Below are positions 1-6,514 of a stretch of 9,320 nucleotides of DNA, one piece after another. Source of the stretch: Terriglobia bacterium (lineage in GTDB: Bacteria > Acidobacteriota > Terriglobia > UBA7540); NCBI GenBank assembly GCA_020072905.1, contig JAIQGB010000174.1, forward strand, positions 1 through 9,320, written 5' to 3'. The notes under the pieces were generated by a model. The model worked only from the letters and a program-made list of their open reading frames with translations, ran no database searches and was not told where the DNA came from. A program made the translations under genes and the position numbers. Numbering within the stretch: the first letter of the stretch is position 1; the number at the start of each line of letters is the position of its first letter.

Positions 1-2
1 GG

Positions 3-485
3 ATTCGCTCCTCACCGTCCAACAAACAAGTCCCCATCGCCATGCTGACCGCCTACGACGACGCCGAGACCATGCGCAAGGCCTTCCGGGCCGGGGTCAC
101 GATCTTCCTCGGCAAGCCCTTCACCGCCAAGAAACTGCATGGGCTGCTGCGCACCATGCGGGGTCCTATGCTCAGGGAGAAAAGGCGCTACGCCCGCTTT
201 CCTGTACGGATCACCGTCCAATGTACCTGGGGCGGGAAGACCTTCGAAGCAGCCAGCTTGAACATCAGCGAAGGTGGAATGCTGATGGAGCCTTCGGGCG
301 GTGTGGCCGTGGGCGAAGGGGTCTCTCTCCAGTTCACGCTTCCTAAGGTCCAAAAGAACGTCAAACCCCGCGCCCGGAACATCCGCAAGGAAAAACCCGA
401 CCGCATGGCGGCGCAGTTCCAGACCTTCACAACCGAAGACCAGGACGCAATTCGCGCTTATATTGTGACGGAGATTTCGGGATAA
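3..485 (+). CDS. Receiver (REC)-PilZ fusion protein, 5'-truncated by the window edge
   Basis: This is the C-terminal part of a two-component receiver domain joined to a PilZ domain, a cytoplasmic protein expected to combine phospho-relay input with cyclic-di-GMP binding. The frame stays open from the first bases of the window to the TAA at 483-485. The Met at 42 is inside the receiver beta-4 strand (VPIAMLTAYDD), so the true start lies upstream. Seen, numbering from that Met: the conserved Thr of MLTA, the invariant Lys of LGKPF (K25), then a short linker, the PilZ RxxxR motif (R48-R52, RRYAR) and the [D/N]xSxxG motif as NISEGG (74-79). Both c-di-GMP contact motifs are intact. There is no DNA-binding output domain, so the effect is probably on a protein partner. 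The phosphoacceptor Asp is outside the window and cannot be judged. It converges on the XRE gene. The domain call is firm; the process controlled is unknown. Confidence 0.9.
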   Translation: MRSSPSNKQVPIAMLTAYDDAETMRKAFRAGVTIFLGKPFTAKKLHGLLRTMRGPMLREKRRYARFPVRITVQCTWGGKTFEAASLNISEGGMLMEPSGGVAVGEGVSLQFTLPKVQKNVKPRARNIRKEKPDRMAAQFQTFTTEDQDAIRAYIVTEISG

Positions 486-496
486 TCCCCGGCGCC

Positions 497-509
497 CCTC
501 GGCCCGAGG
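497..509. repeat. Short GC hairpin downstream of the REC-PilZ gene
   Basis: CCTCG (497-501), loop GCC, CGAGG (505-509) lies 12 bases after the REC-PilZ stop. It has no T-run. It could slow or protect the 3' end of the transcript, but at 5 bp it is weak evidence. Confidence 0.3.
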
Positions 510-556
510 AGCCGCAGGAGAATTGTCCAGCGCTAAGAGGCGAAAACACTTACGCC

Positions 557-576
557 CTTCCTCCGCGGGGAGGAAG
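557..576. terminator. Perfect 8-bp hairpin between convergent genes, possible bidirectional terminator
   Basis: CTTCCTCC (557-564), loop GCGG, GGAGGAAG (569-576) is a perfect inverted repeat between the ends of the two convergent genes at 485 and 606. Neither flank has a clean T-run, although the reverse strand reaches a TTTT about 10 bases further on. The position suits a shared transcription end or 3' stabiliser; the missing U-tract keeps the call tentative. Confidence 0.4.
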
Positions 577-605
577 CGCAGCAAGGATGGAACCGTGGGT
601 TCGCC

Positions 606-944
606 TTAGGCTTTGCCGAGCTTTCCCGCCAGCGTCACGAGCAGCTTGCGGTTCGGACTAGACATGCCCTCGAAGGCCTTTACTAGTTTCTTAACGGGCT
701 TCGATAGGGCCGCCTGCTCGGGCATCTTGAGCGCCGTGGGCCGTCCCTCGCCTTGGAATAGCAACTGGTAGGGTTCGACCTCCAGGGCCTTGGCGAATTT
801 CTCCAGGGTGGCCAGTGACGGAGCTGTGTAGCCCCCCTCCACCCGCGAAATATAGGAACGGAGCAGACCCGAGCGTCTCTCGATGTCGCCCTGTGACAAC
901 CCCTTGGCTTCGCGCAGTTCTCTTAGTCGTTTTCCGATGTCCAT
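606..944 (-). CDS. Short XRE-family helix-turn-helix transcriptional regulator
   Basis: A 112-residue cytoplasmic DNA-binding protein with an XRE/Cro-type HTH at about residues 4-62 (GKRLRELREAKGLSQ, then SGLLRSYISRVEGG as turn and recognition helix, then PSLATLEKFAKALEV). A basic, Lys-rich C-terminal tail (residues about 80-112) has no recognised sensor domain. The frame runs upstream to 1070, but the extra residues look non-coding. The ATG at 944 begins the usual family start, M-x-I-G-x-R-L-R-x-L-R. A TTGACA-17-TTTCAT promoter lies directly before this ATG and leaves no room for a Shine-Dalgarno, which suggests a leaderless message. The SIS gene lies upstream on the same strand, so read-through is possible. 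Targets are unknown; autoregulation is common in this family but no operator was identified here. Confidence 0.88.
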   Translation of the reverse strand: MDIGKRLRELREAKGLSQGDIERRSGLLRSYISRVEGGYTAPSLATLEKFAKALEVEPYQLLFQGEGRPTALKMPEQAALSKPVKKLVKAFEGMSSPNRKLLVTLAGKLGKA

Positions 945-950
945 GCTACG

Positions 951-979
951 ATGAAAACAGAAATCACGAGGCTTGTCAA
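951..979 (-). promoter_or_regulatory. Sigma-70 promoter of the XRE gene, placed for leaderless transcription
   Basis: Read on the minus strand: a perfect -35 TTGACA (979-974), a 17-base spacer and a -10 TTTCAT (956-951, 4 of 6). Six bases separate the -10 from the ATG at 944, so the expected start site, about 7 bases downstream, is the A of the start codon. Confidence 0.6.
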
Positions 980-1076
980 TGGTATCGTTCGGAGGAATTA
1001 GCGCCCCAATAAATGAAGGCCCCCCACTTGTGACTCCCGCCCTTGCCCGCCCGGCTTCCCGCTCTTCCACGCCGCA

Positions 1077-2120
1077 TCAAGCTCCACGGGGACGCGTTTC
1101 TTTGCCGCTTCGCTGGCGAGTCAGGTGATAGGCAGCCCAGTCAAGGAATGTCAAGGCAATGATCGAACCCACGTACTCACTGAGGTTCGGCAACAGGACG
1201 GCGAGCGTTGCGCGCCGGGCAACTTCCGGTTGATTGTGGTCCGTCACAGCGAGGATTGTCACCCCCGCACCATGGAGCCGCTCGATCAAGCCATGAAGGG
1301 GCTTCTTGACGCTGCAGCCTGAGCCGGAGAGGACGAGCACCAGTTTCTCCTGCTCGAGAACCTCGGGAGGACAGGCATGCATCTCCTCGGGCGAGAAAAC
1401 CTGGACACGCAGTCCGCCCAGGCTGCGCAGAGCGCTCGCCGCGAGAAGTGCCGCCGGATAGTAAAGGCCTCCCGCTACCACCGAGACAACGCCCCGGCCG
1501 GACAGTTCTCCCGCCAGGGATTGCACCGCATCGGGAAGCTGGGTCAGCGTCCATTCGATGTGCTCAGGCAGCGTCCGCAACTCTCCCTCCAGCTTTCCGA
1601 TCTGCGGCGATGGTCGCTTCAGGGCCTGCGCCACCACCCCGACGAGACCCTGCATGGCCGCAAGCTGGCACACAGCGGCCATGAAGTTGTCAGGATGCTC
1701 TTCCCCGCCGCGCACCAGGAAAACCCCATCTGCGGCCTTCGCCAGCGGGCTTTGGGCGTCGCGGGTGAGTGCCAGCACGGTGGCGCCACGGGCTTTTGCA
1801 GCGCGAGCCATTTCCAGCAACTCCGCCGATCCTTCCCAGGAAATGACGATGAGAACGGAGCGCGGCCGAAGGGCTGATTGGGAATAGGCGTGGAACTCTT
1901 CCGGCGTGCGAACCACCACGGGCCAGCCGAGAAGGCTTTCAAAGGCATAGGCCCCCGCCAGTCCCACCGCGAACGACGCGCCGCAACCAACCATGTAGAC
2001 CGGCAGCTCACCCCAGCGAGCGCGGCGGACCAACTCCTCCCACTCGGGCCGGCCCTTCTCAAGTATCTCCCGCAGCGCGCGCGGAAGATCCAGGAACTGT
2101 CGGCGAACGTCCCCCGGCAT
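1077..2120 (-). CDS. Double-SIS domain protein, GlmS isomerase-like (sugar isomerase/deglycase family)
   Basis: A 347-residue cytoplasmic protein with two sugar-isomerase (SIS) domains, resembling the C-terminal isomerase half of glucosamine-6-phosphate synthase without the glutaminase half. SIS 1 (about 35-165) has the phosphosugar-binding VGCGASF (44-50) and AYAFESLLGWPV. SIS 2 (about 205-335) has GGLYYPAALLAASALRSL and VLSGSGCS (263-270). The tail DWAAYHLTRQR resembles the GlmS LAYHxAxxRG end. Odd point: the usual SxSGxT phosphate loop in domain 1 reads SWEGSAE (94-100), and the GlmS catalytic region around EAYxAGELKHGP is replaced by SPEEMHACPPE. It is therefore probably a fructosamine/aminosugar-phosphate deglycase or isomerase relative rather than GlmS itself. 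Start: the ATG at 2120 is preceded by GGGGGGTG at 6-base spacing. An in-frame GTG at 2129 would add three residues but lies within that G-rich site. Confidence 0.82.
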   Translation of the reverse strand: MPGDVRRQFLDLPRALREILEKGRPEWEELVRRARWGELPVYMVGCGASFAVGLAGAYAFESLLGWPVVVRTPEEFHAYSQSALRPRSVLIVISWEGSAELLEMARAAKARGATVLALTRDAQSPLAKAADGVFLVRGGEEHPDNFMAAVCQLAAMQGLVGVVAQALKRPSPQIGKLEGELRTLPEHIEWTLTQLPDAVQSLAGELSGRGVVSVVAGGLYYPAALLAASALRSLGGLRVQVFSPEEMHACPPEVLEQEKLVLVLSGSGCSVKKPLHGLIERLHGAGVTILAVTDHNQPEVARRATLAVLLPNLSEYVGSIIALTFLDWAAYHLTRQRSGKETRPRGA

Positions 2121-2262
2121 TAGAAACACCCCCCAGCGTTGTTGGCATGGGGGAATCCGCAGTGGCGAGACCCCATCCTGAAGACGGCGTGCGGGCTAGG
2201 CCGAAGGCCAGCTCTTCCCAGCGGGAGCCAATTACGCGGGCGTCTGATACCCAAGTCGAAGG

Positions 2263-2292
2263 TTGCCATGGTCAAGGGTAGCGGAGTATATC
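2263..2292 (+). promoter_or_regulatory. Weaker upstream promoter candidate
   Basis: TTGCCA (2263-2268, 5 of 6 to the -35 consensus) is followed after 18 bases by TATATC (2287-2292, 4 of 6). It would give a leader of about 190 bases for the hydroxylase operon. It is less convincing than the extended -10 element at 2376-2384. Confidence 0.3.
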
Positions 2293-2355
2293 GCATCCTC
2301 AATGTCTAGACGATTCGTTGCCTCCCGATTTTTGCACTCAGAGGACAAAATTACC

Positions 2356-2384
2356 TCTTCACACGCCGAAGCGAGTGCTATAAT
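2356..2384 (+). promoter_or_regulatory. Extended -10 promoter of the molybdenum hydroxylase operon
   Basis: A perfect TATAAT (2379-2384) is preceded by the TGC extension (2376-2378), giving a full TGnTATAAT. The -35 position at 17-base spacing is poor (TCTTCA, 2356-2361), as is typical of extended -10 promoters. The start site would be near 2391, leaving a 5' leader of about 100 bases before the ATG at 2492, enough room for an activator or RNA element. Confidence 0.55.
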
Positions 2385-2491
2385 GCCCGCTTCGGTCAGA
2401 CCAATTGCACCAAAAGAGGTTTTCCTGAAAGCGACAGCAGTCGGCGTGACGTCTCCATATGGGACGATCTGGAGAAGCAAAGGAGCGGATC

Positions 2492-3139
2492 ATGAGTCGG
2501 AAAAAGGACAAGCCGCGCAAGTCCGCCGCCGAAGCATTCTCGCGCCGTGATTTTCTGAAGGGCGCGGGGGTTGCGGTCTCCGGCGGGCTGATGGTGGGTG
2601 AACAGGTGGCTGGCGCTACCCCACCCGAGGGCGCGACGCAGGTTCTCGGGCCGGGAGCAGTTCCCATCACTCTGAAAATCAATGGCAGGCCCCACAAGCT
2701 GAATGTCGAGCCGCGCGTGACCCTGCTCGATGCGCTGCGGAACCACCTGGACATCACTGGCGCCAAGAAGGTCTGTGATCGCGCCGCGTGTGGCGCCTGC
2801 ACCGTCACCCTGAACGGGAACCCGGTTTATGCCTGCGCTGTGCTCGCCATCGAGGCGCAGGGCAAAGAGATTCAGACCATTGAAAGCCTGACGACGGGCG
2901 GCAAGCTCCATCCCGTCTCCGCGGCTTTCGTCGAGCACGACGCGCAGCAGTGCGGCTTCTGCACGCCAGGCTTCGTGATGGCGGTCAAAGCCTTCCTCGA
3001 TAAGAATCCCAATCCGACAATGCAGGATATCGAGAAGGGACTGGGCGGCAACCTCTGCCGTTGCGGCACCTACGTGGGTGTTCGGCAGGCCGTGCTTGAG
3101 GCTGCCAAGGCAATGAAGGGAGGGAAAGCGCATGCCTAA
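2492..3139 (+). CDS. Molybdenum hydroxylase 2Fe-2S subunit with Tat signal (PaoA/YagT-like)
   Basis: This is the electron-transfer subunit of a xanthine oxidase-family enzyme, passing electrons from the molybdenum centre to FAD through two 2Fe-2S clusters. The 215-residue product starts with a twin-arginine signal (SRRDFLKG, R18-R19, then a hydrophobic GAGVAVSGGLMVG stretch), so the folded enzyme should be exported. The plant-type ferredoxin domain (about 58-130) has C95, C100, C103 and C115 (CDRAACGAC...C). The alpha-helical second cluster domain has QCGFCTPG (C154, C157) and LCRCGTY (C189, C191). All eight ligands are present. Start: an in-frame ATG at 2459 exists, but the ATG at 2492 has AAGGAG at good spacing (2480-2485) and places the signal normally. 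The stop overlaps the next gene by 8 bases. Length and layout match E. coli PaoA (about 229 residues). Substrate not determinable. Confidence 0.93.
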   Translation: MSRKKDKPRKSAAEAFSRRDFLKGAGVAVSGGLMVGEQVAGATPPEGATQVLGPGAVPITLKINGRPHKLNVEPRVTLLDALRNHLDITGAKKVCDRAACGACTVTLNGNPVYACAVLAIEAQGKEIQTIESLTTGGKLHPVSAAFVEHDAQQCGFCTPGFVMAVKAFLDKNPNPTMQDIEKGLGGNLCRCGTYVGVRQAVLEAAKAMKGGKAHA

Positions 3140-5270
3140 GTGCAAATATGATTGGCCCGAGGCTGGCGAGCGCCATCTTATCGGCACCCGGATCGACCGT
3201 ATTGACGGCCCGGCCAAATCGAGCGGTCAAGCGAAGTACACCTATGACATCAACCGGCCGGGAATGCTCTTCGGAAAAATCGTGGCCTGCCCGTACGCCC
3301 ACGCCAAGATCAAGTCAATCGACACCGCGGAAGCCGAGAAGTTGCCTGGTGTGAAGGTTCACCTCGTTCAGAATGTCGGCACGGAAATCCAGTGGGCCGG
3401 CGATGAGGTGGTGTACGTTGCGGCGCCCACTGAGGAACTTGCCAGCGACGCGGTGGCGAAAGTGAAGGTCGAGTATGACGTCCTGCCGCACCTGGTCCAT
3501 GACGAGGATCTGAGCAAAGTCGGGGACCGCGGCAAGCCGGCCGCGGAACAGAAGAGCGGCGATACGGTTGCCGCGTTCAAAGACCCCGACGCCGTGATTT
3601 CGGAAGGATTCTACGGGACGCCGATCGTCACCCACTGCTGCCTGGAGGCCCACGGGCAAGTCACCGAGTGGGCCGACGCGCAGAACCTCAAGGTTTGGGC
3701 CTCCACGCAGAACCTTTCCGGCCTGCCCGGAGCCATCGCCGAAGCGATTGGAGTGCCCGCCACGAATATTGAGATCTTCACGCCCTACATGGGGGGCGGG
3801 TTCGGAAGCAAGTTCGGGCCTGACCGCTGGGGCATCGAATGCTCCAAGTTCTCAAAGGAAGTCGGCAAGCCCATCAAGATGATGCTGGAACGCGACCTGG
3901 AGCTGATGATGGCCGGCTCGCGGCCATCGCACTACGCCAAGGTCCGCGTTGCGGCAAAGAAGGACGGCACCATCACCGCCTGGGAATCGGACTCGTGGAG
4001 TACGGGCGGTCCGGCGGGCGGCGGCAAACCTCCCATTCCCTACGTGTTCAACATCCCGAACCAAGTGACGCGCCACACTTCGGTTTCCACGAACACCGGC
4101 CCGGCGCGCGCTTGGCGAGCTCCCAATCACCCCCAGTCGGCCGTCCTCACCATGTGCGCGCTCGACGACCTCGCTGCCAAGCTCAACATGGACCCCATCG
4201 AGTTCTTCCACAAGAACGCGGACCTGGCGAGCGAGCGCACGGAGGTCTACCGCCAGGAACTTCGCAAGGCCGCGGAACTTGCGGACTGGCAAAAGCTCTG
4301 GCATCCGCGCGGCGACAAGACTCCCGGCCACATCAAACGCGGCTTGGGCGTTTCCATGCACACCTGGGGCGGTCGCGGGCATAACAGCAACTGCAACGTG
4401 ACGGTCAATCCCGACGGCTCAGTGGAAGTCGCCCTGGGCAGCCAGGACCTCGGCACGGGCACGCGGACAATCATCGCGCTCACCGCGGCCGAAACCTTTG
4501 GCTTGCCGATTGAAGCCATCACGGTGAAGATCGGTGATAGCAAGTACCCGGCTTCAGGCGCTTCGGGGGGCAGCACGACGGTGGGCGGTGTAAGCGCCTC
4601 AACCCGCCGCGGAACCATCGATGCCCGCGATCAGCTCTTCGCGGCTGTGGCCCCCGGCTTGGGTGCGCAGCCCGACCAACTCGAAGCAGTGGGCGGCAAA
4701 ATCCAGGTAAAAGGCGATTCCTCGAAGAGCCTCACCTGGAAGCAAGCCTGCGCGAAGCTCGGCGTCAAGCCCGTCCAGGTGACGGGCAAGAATCCTGGCC
4801 TCTGCGAGTTGGGCTCGAGCGGCGTGGGCGGAGTCGAGATCGCCGACGTTTCCATCGACACCGAAACGGGACTCGTCAAGATAAACAAGATGGTTTGTGT
4901 GCAGGACTGCGGGCTCGTCCTCGATCTCAAGACCGCAGAGAGCCAATGCTACGGTGCCCTGATTATGGGAATCACTTACTCCCTCTTCGAAGAGAAGATC
5001 ATGGACGCGACGACCGGTCGCATGGTGAATCCCAACATGGAGTTTTACAAACTGGCCGGGATCGGCGACATCGGCGAGCTGGTGGTTCACATGATGACCG
5101 GGCCGGGCTACGACGAGCGCGGCGTGATCGGCCTCGGCGAGCCACCGGTGATCTCGCCCGGTGCTGCGATCTCGAACGCGGTGGCCAATGCCATCGGCGT
5201 GCGTATACCCACTATTCCGATCACTCCTGACAAAGTGCTCGCGGCGCTCGAGAAAGGAGGGATGGCCTAA
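3132..5270 (+). CDS. Molybdenum hydroxylase catalytic (molybdopterin-binding) subunit, PaoC/XdhB-like
   Basis: The large subunit of a xanthine oxidase-family hydroxylase, binding the molybdopterin cofactor and oxidising an aldehyde or N-heterocycle with water as oxygen source. The 712 residues comprise the a/b-hammerhead domain (about 17-120, with a short version of its middle), then two molybdopterin-binding regions. Seen motifs: HCCLEAHG (168-175), the cofactor loop GGGFGSK (221-227), ARAWRAPNHPQ (325-335), GSQDLGTGT (436-444, the GQGxxT-type loop), and GLGEPP (667-672), whose Glu670 matches the catalytic glutamate. All key motifs are present, so it is probably active. Length fits PaoC (about 730). 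It has no signal peptide and should travel with the Tat-bearing small subunit. The ATG overlaps the upstream stop (ATGCCTAA) and has GGGAGGG ahead of it. AWRAP is unlike the CoxL AYRCSF loop, arguing against CO dehydrogenase. The true substrate is unknown. Confidence 0.93.
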   Translation: MPKCKYDWPEAGERHLIGTRIDRIDGPAKSSGQAKYTYDINRPGMLFGKIVACPYAHAKIKSIDTAEAEKLPGVKVHLVQNVGTEIQWAGDEVVYVAAPTEELASDAVAKVKVEYDVLPHLVHDEDLSKVGDRGKPAAEQKSGDTVAAFKDPDAVISEGFYGTPIVTHCCLEAHGQVTEWADAQNLKVWASTQNLSGLPGAIAEAIGVPATNIEIFTPYMGGGFGSKFGPDRWGIECSKFSKEVGKPIKMMLERDLELMMAGSRPSHYAKVRVAAKKDGTITAWESDSWSTGGPAGGGKPPIPYVFNIPNQVTRHTSVSTNTGPARAWRAPNHPQSAVLTMCALDDLAAKLNMDPIEFFHKNADLASERTEVYRQELRKAAELADWQKLWHPRGDKTPGHIKRGLGVSMHTWGGRGHNSNCNVTVNPDGSVEVALGSQDLGTGTRTIIALTAAETFGLPIEAITVKIGDSKYPASGASGGSTTVGGVSASTRRGTIDARDQLFAAVAPGLGAQPDQLEAVGGKIQVKGDSSKSLTWKQACAKLGVKPVQVTGKNPGLCELGSSGVGGVEIADVSIDTETGLVKINKMVCVQDCGLVLDLKTAESQCYGALIMGITYSLFEEKIMDATTGRMVNPNMEFYKLAGIGDIGELVVHMMTGPGYDERGVIGLGEPPVISPGAAISNAVANAIGVRIPTIPITPDKVLAALEKGGMA

Positions 5271-6256
5271 TGCAAGCCTTCGAATACGCAAGCCCAACCA
5301 GCAAAGAAGCGGCTGTCAAGCTGCTGGCCTCAGAGTGGGGTGAAACCGAGGTTCTGGCCGGCGGCACCGACCTGCTCAGCCTGATGAAGGACCAGGGCTC
5401 CGCGCCCAAGCGGGTGGTTAGCCTTGCGGCCGTTAAAGAACTGAAGGCTATCGAGTACAACCCCTCGACGGGCCTGCGCCTTGGCGCCCTGGTCACGCTC
5501 CGTGAGTTGCTCGATAGCGCCGAAGTGCGGAAGCCATACCCAGCCCTCATCGAGGCCGCCGAGGGCGTCCGCAGCCCGCAACTGCACAGCATGGGCACAG
5601 TGGGAGGTGACCTCCTGCAGCGTCCACGCTGCTGGTATTACCGCGGCGGCTACGGACTGCTGGCCCAGATGGATGGCAAGTCGCTCGTTCCAGACGGCGA
5701 GAACCAGTACCACGCCATCCTGGGGAATTCCGGCCCGGCGTACTTCGTGAATCCGTCGAGCTTTGCTCCCATCCTGATCGCTCTAGGAGCGAAGGTTCGC
5801 CTGTTTGGACCCGGTGGAGCGCGCGACGTCAGTCTGGACAAGTTCTATGGAACTCCCACCAGCGCCGACCAGCGGGAGTACGACCTGAAGCCTAACGAAA
5901 TCCTTACTGACATCCTCGTGCCCGCTGCGGGCGGGGCGAAAATGGCAGTCTACGAAGTTCGGCAGAAAGAAGCGCTGGACTGGCCGCTCGCCGCCGCCGC
6001 GGTGGTTCTGAATCTCGACGGCAAAACCGTCAAGTCGGCACGCGTGGTGCTGGGTCACGTTGCTCCCACGCCCTGGCCTTCGCCCGAAGCCGAAGCGGCG
6101 CTGGCCGGAAAGACCGTCAGCGAGTCGGTTGCCGAAGAGGCCGGAAAGGCGGCCCTCGCCAAAGCGACGCCGCTCTCCAAGAACGCTTACAAAGTTCAAC
6201 TGGCGCGCGTGGCCGTCAAGCGCGCCGTGCTCGCCGCCGCCGAAGGAGGTGCATAG
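5270..6256 (+). CDS. Molybdenum hydroxylase FAD-binding subunit (PaoB/XdhA-like), lacking 4Fe-4S ligands
   Basis: The medium subunit holds FAD and hands electrons from the 2Fe-2S clusters to an external acceptor. In the 328 residues, the FAD-binding AGGTDLLSLM (30-39) and GTVGGDLLQ (109-117) are clear, followed by the CO dehydrogenase flavoprotein C-terminal domain (about 222-325). The start codon shares one base with the upstream stop (TAATG), with AGGAGG at 5255-5260. The segment LLQRPRCWYYR keeps the sequence seen in family members that carry an extra 4Fe-4S cluster (PaoB, 4-hydroxybenzoyl-CoA reductase beta), but C121 is the only cysteine in the whole protein. That cluster cannot form here unless ligands come from elsewhere. 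There is no signal peptide, so co-export with the small subunit is inferred. Gene order 2Fe-2S, Mo, FAD differs from paoABC (2Fe-2S, FAD, Mo). Confidence 0.92.
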   Translation: MQAFEYASPTSKEAAVKLLASEWGETEVLAGGTDLLSLMKDQGSAPKRVVSLAAVKELKAIEYNPSTGLRLGALVTLRELLDSAEVRKPYPALIEAAEGVRSPQLHSMGTVGGDLLQRPRCWYYRGGYGLLAQMDGKSLVPDGENQYHAILGNSGPAYFVNPSSFAPILIALGAKVRLFGPGGARDVSLDKFYGTPTSADQREYDLKPNEILTDILVPAAGGAKMAVYEVRQKEALDWPLAAAAVVLNLDGKTVKSARVVLGHVAPTPWPSPEAEAALAGKTVSESVAEEAGKAALAKATPLSKNAYKVQLARVAVKRAVLAAAEGGA

Positions 6257-6258
6257 TC

Positions 6259-6474
6259 ATGGCCGAACCCACTAATCTTCCCGTCGTCCAGAACTCCTGC
6301 CGCTTCCTGCGCTCGAAAGAGATGTACATCCACGCCGAGCCCGACCCGTCAGTCCCCAGCGGCCGCAGCGGGCATTTCTGGTGCGTCCACACCCAAACCG
6401 TGATCGGCCCGGACGGCAAGGTGGTCCACCAGGACGAATGCCATTCCGACCGCATGTGCTTCGAATCGGTCTGA
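6259..6474 (+). CDS. Small Cys/His-rich protein ending the hydroxylase operon, function unknown
   Basis: A 71-residue protein beginning two bases after the FAD-subunit stop, with a near-perfect AAGGAGGT site (6243-6250) at 8-base spacing, so it is very probably translated with the enzyme. I do not recognise a named family. It has four cysteines (C14, C42, C61, C67) and five histidines (H25, H39, H44, H57, H62). The strongest groupings are FWCVH (40-44) and ECHSDRMC (60-67), a pattern suited to a structural zinc site or a small metal cluster. The text between reads like a beta-hairpin (TVIGPDGKVVH). There is no signal peptide and no membrane segment. Possible roles, all inference: a fourth structural subunit, an assembly or cofactor-insertion helper, or an electron-transfer partner. 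A paired hairpin terminator follows directly, which makes it the last gene of the operon. Confidence 0.8.
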   Translation: MAEPTNLPVVQNSCRFLRSKEMYIHAEPDPSVPSGRSGHFWCVHTQTVIGPDGKVVHQDECHSDRMCFESV

Positions 6475-6487
6475 ACATGCACTGTCG

Positions 6488-6506
6488 CGGCGGTCCCTGA
6501 CCGCCG
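6488..6506. repeat. First of two near-identical hairpins after the hydroxylase operon
   Basis: CGGCGGTC (6488-6495), loop CCT, GACCGCCG (6499-6506) is a perfect 8-bp stem 13 bases after the last stop codon. There is no T-run. Its core GGCGGT-CCCT-ACCGCC is repeated with small changes in the terminator that follows. Confidence 0.7.
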
Positions 6507-6514
6507 AACCCTTT

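Larger units (their letters stand above)
2121..2491. other. Divergent intergenic region between the SIS gene and the molybdenum hydroxylase operon
   Basis: About 370 bases with no convincing gene. The part from about 2280 to 2460 is visibly richer in A and T than the flanking genes, as expected for a regulatory region. An 82-codon minus-strand frame (2480-2232) is open but starts with TTG, has no ribosome binding site, runs over the operon promoter and matches no family I know. Rightward promoter candidates are listed separately. I could not find a convincing leftward promoter for the SIS gene. Confidence 0.6.

Noticed and set aside
12..584. 190-codon antisense frame over the REC-PilZ gene
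   Set aside because: The opposite strand encodes clear REC and PilZ motifs; long antisense frames are expected in GC-rich coding DNA.
945..1070. 42-residue N-terminal extension of the XRE regulator
   Set aside because: It would read through the regulator's own consensus promoter, and the family start fits the ATG at 944.
1077..2120. Full GlmS
   Set aside because: There is no N-terminal glutaminase domain and the catalytic isomerase segment differs.
2232..2480. 82-codon minus-strand frame in the divergent intergenic region
   Set aside because: TTG start, no ribosome binding site, no recognisable family, and it covers the operon promoter.
2459..2491. Upstream ATG for the 2Fe-2S subunit
   Set aside because: The ATG at 2492 has the ribosome binding site and sets the Tat signal at a normal distance; the upstream Met does not.
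3132..5270. Aerobic CO dehydrogenase large subunit
   Set aside because: The active-site loop reads ARAWRAPNHPQ rather than the CoxL AYRCSF motif, and the operon has a Tat-type small subunit like PaoA.
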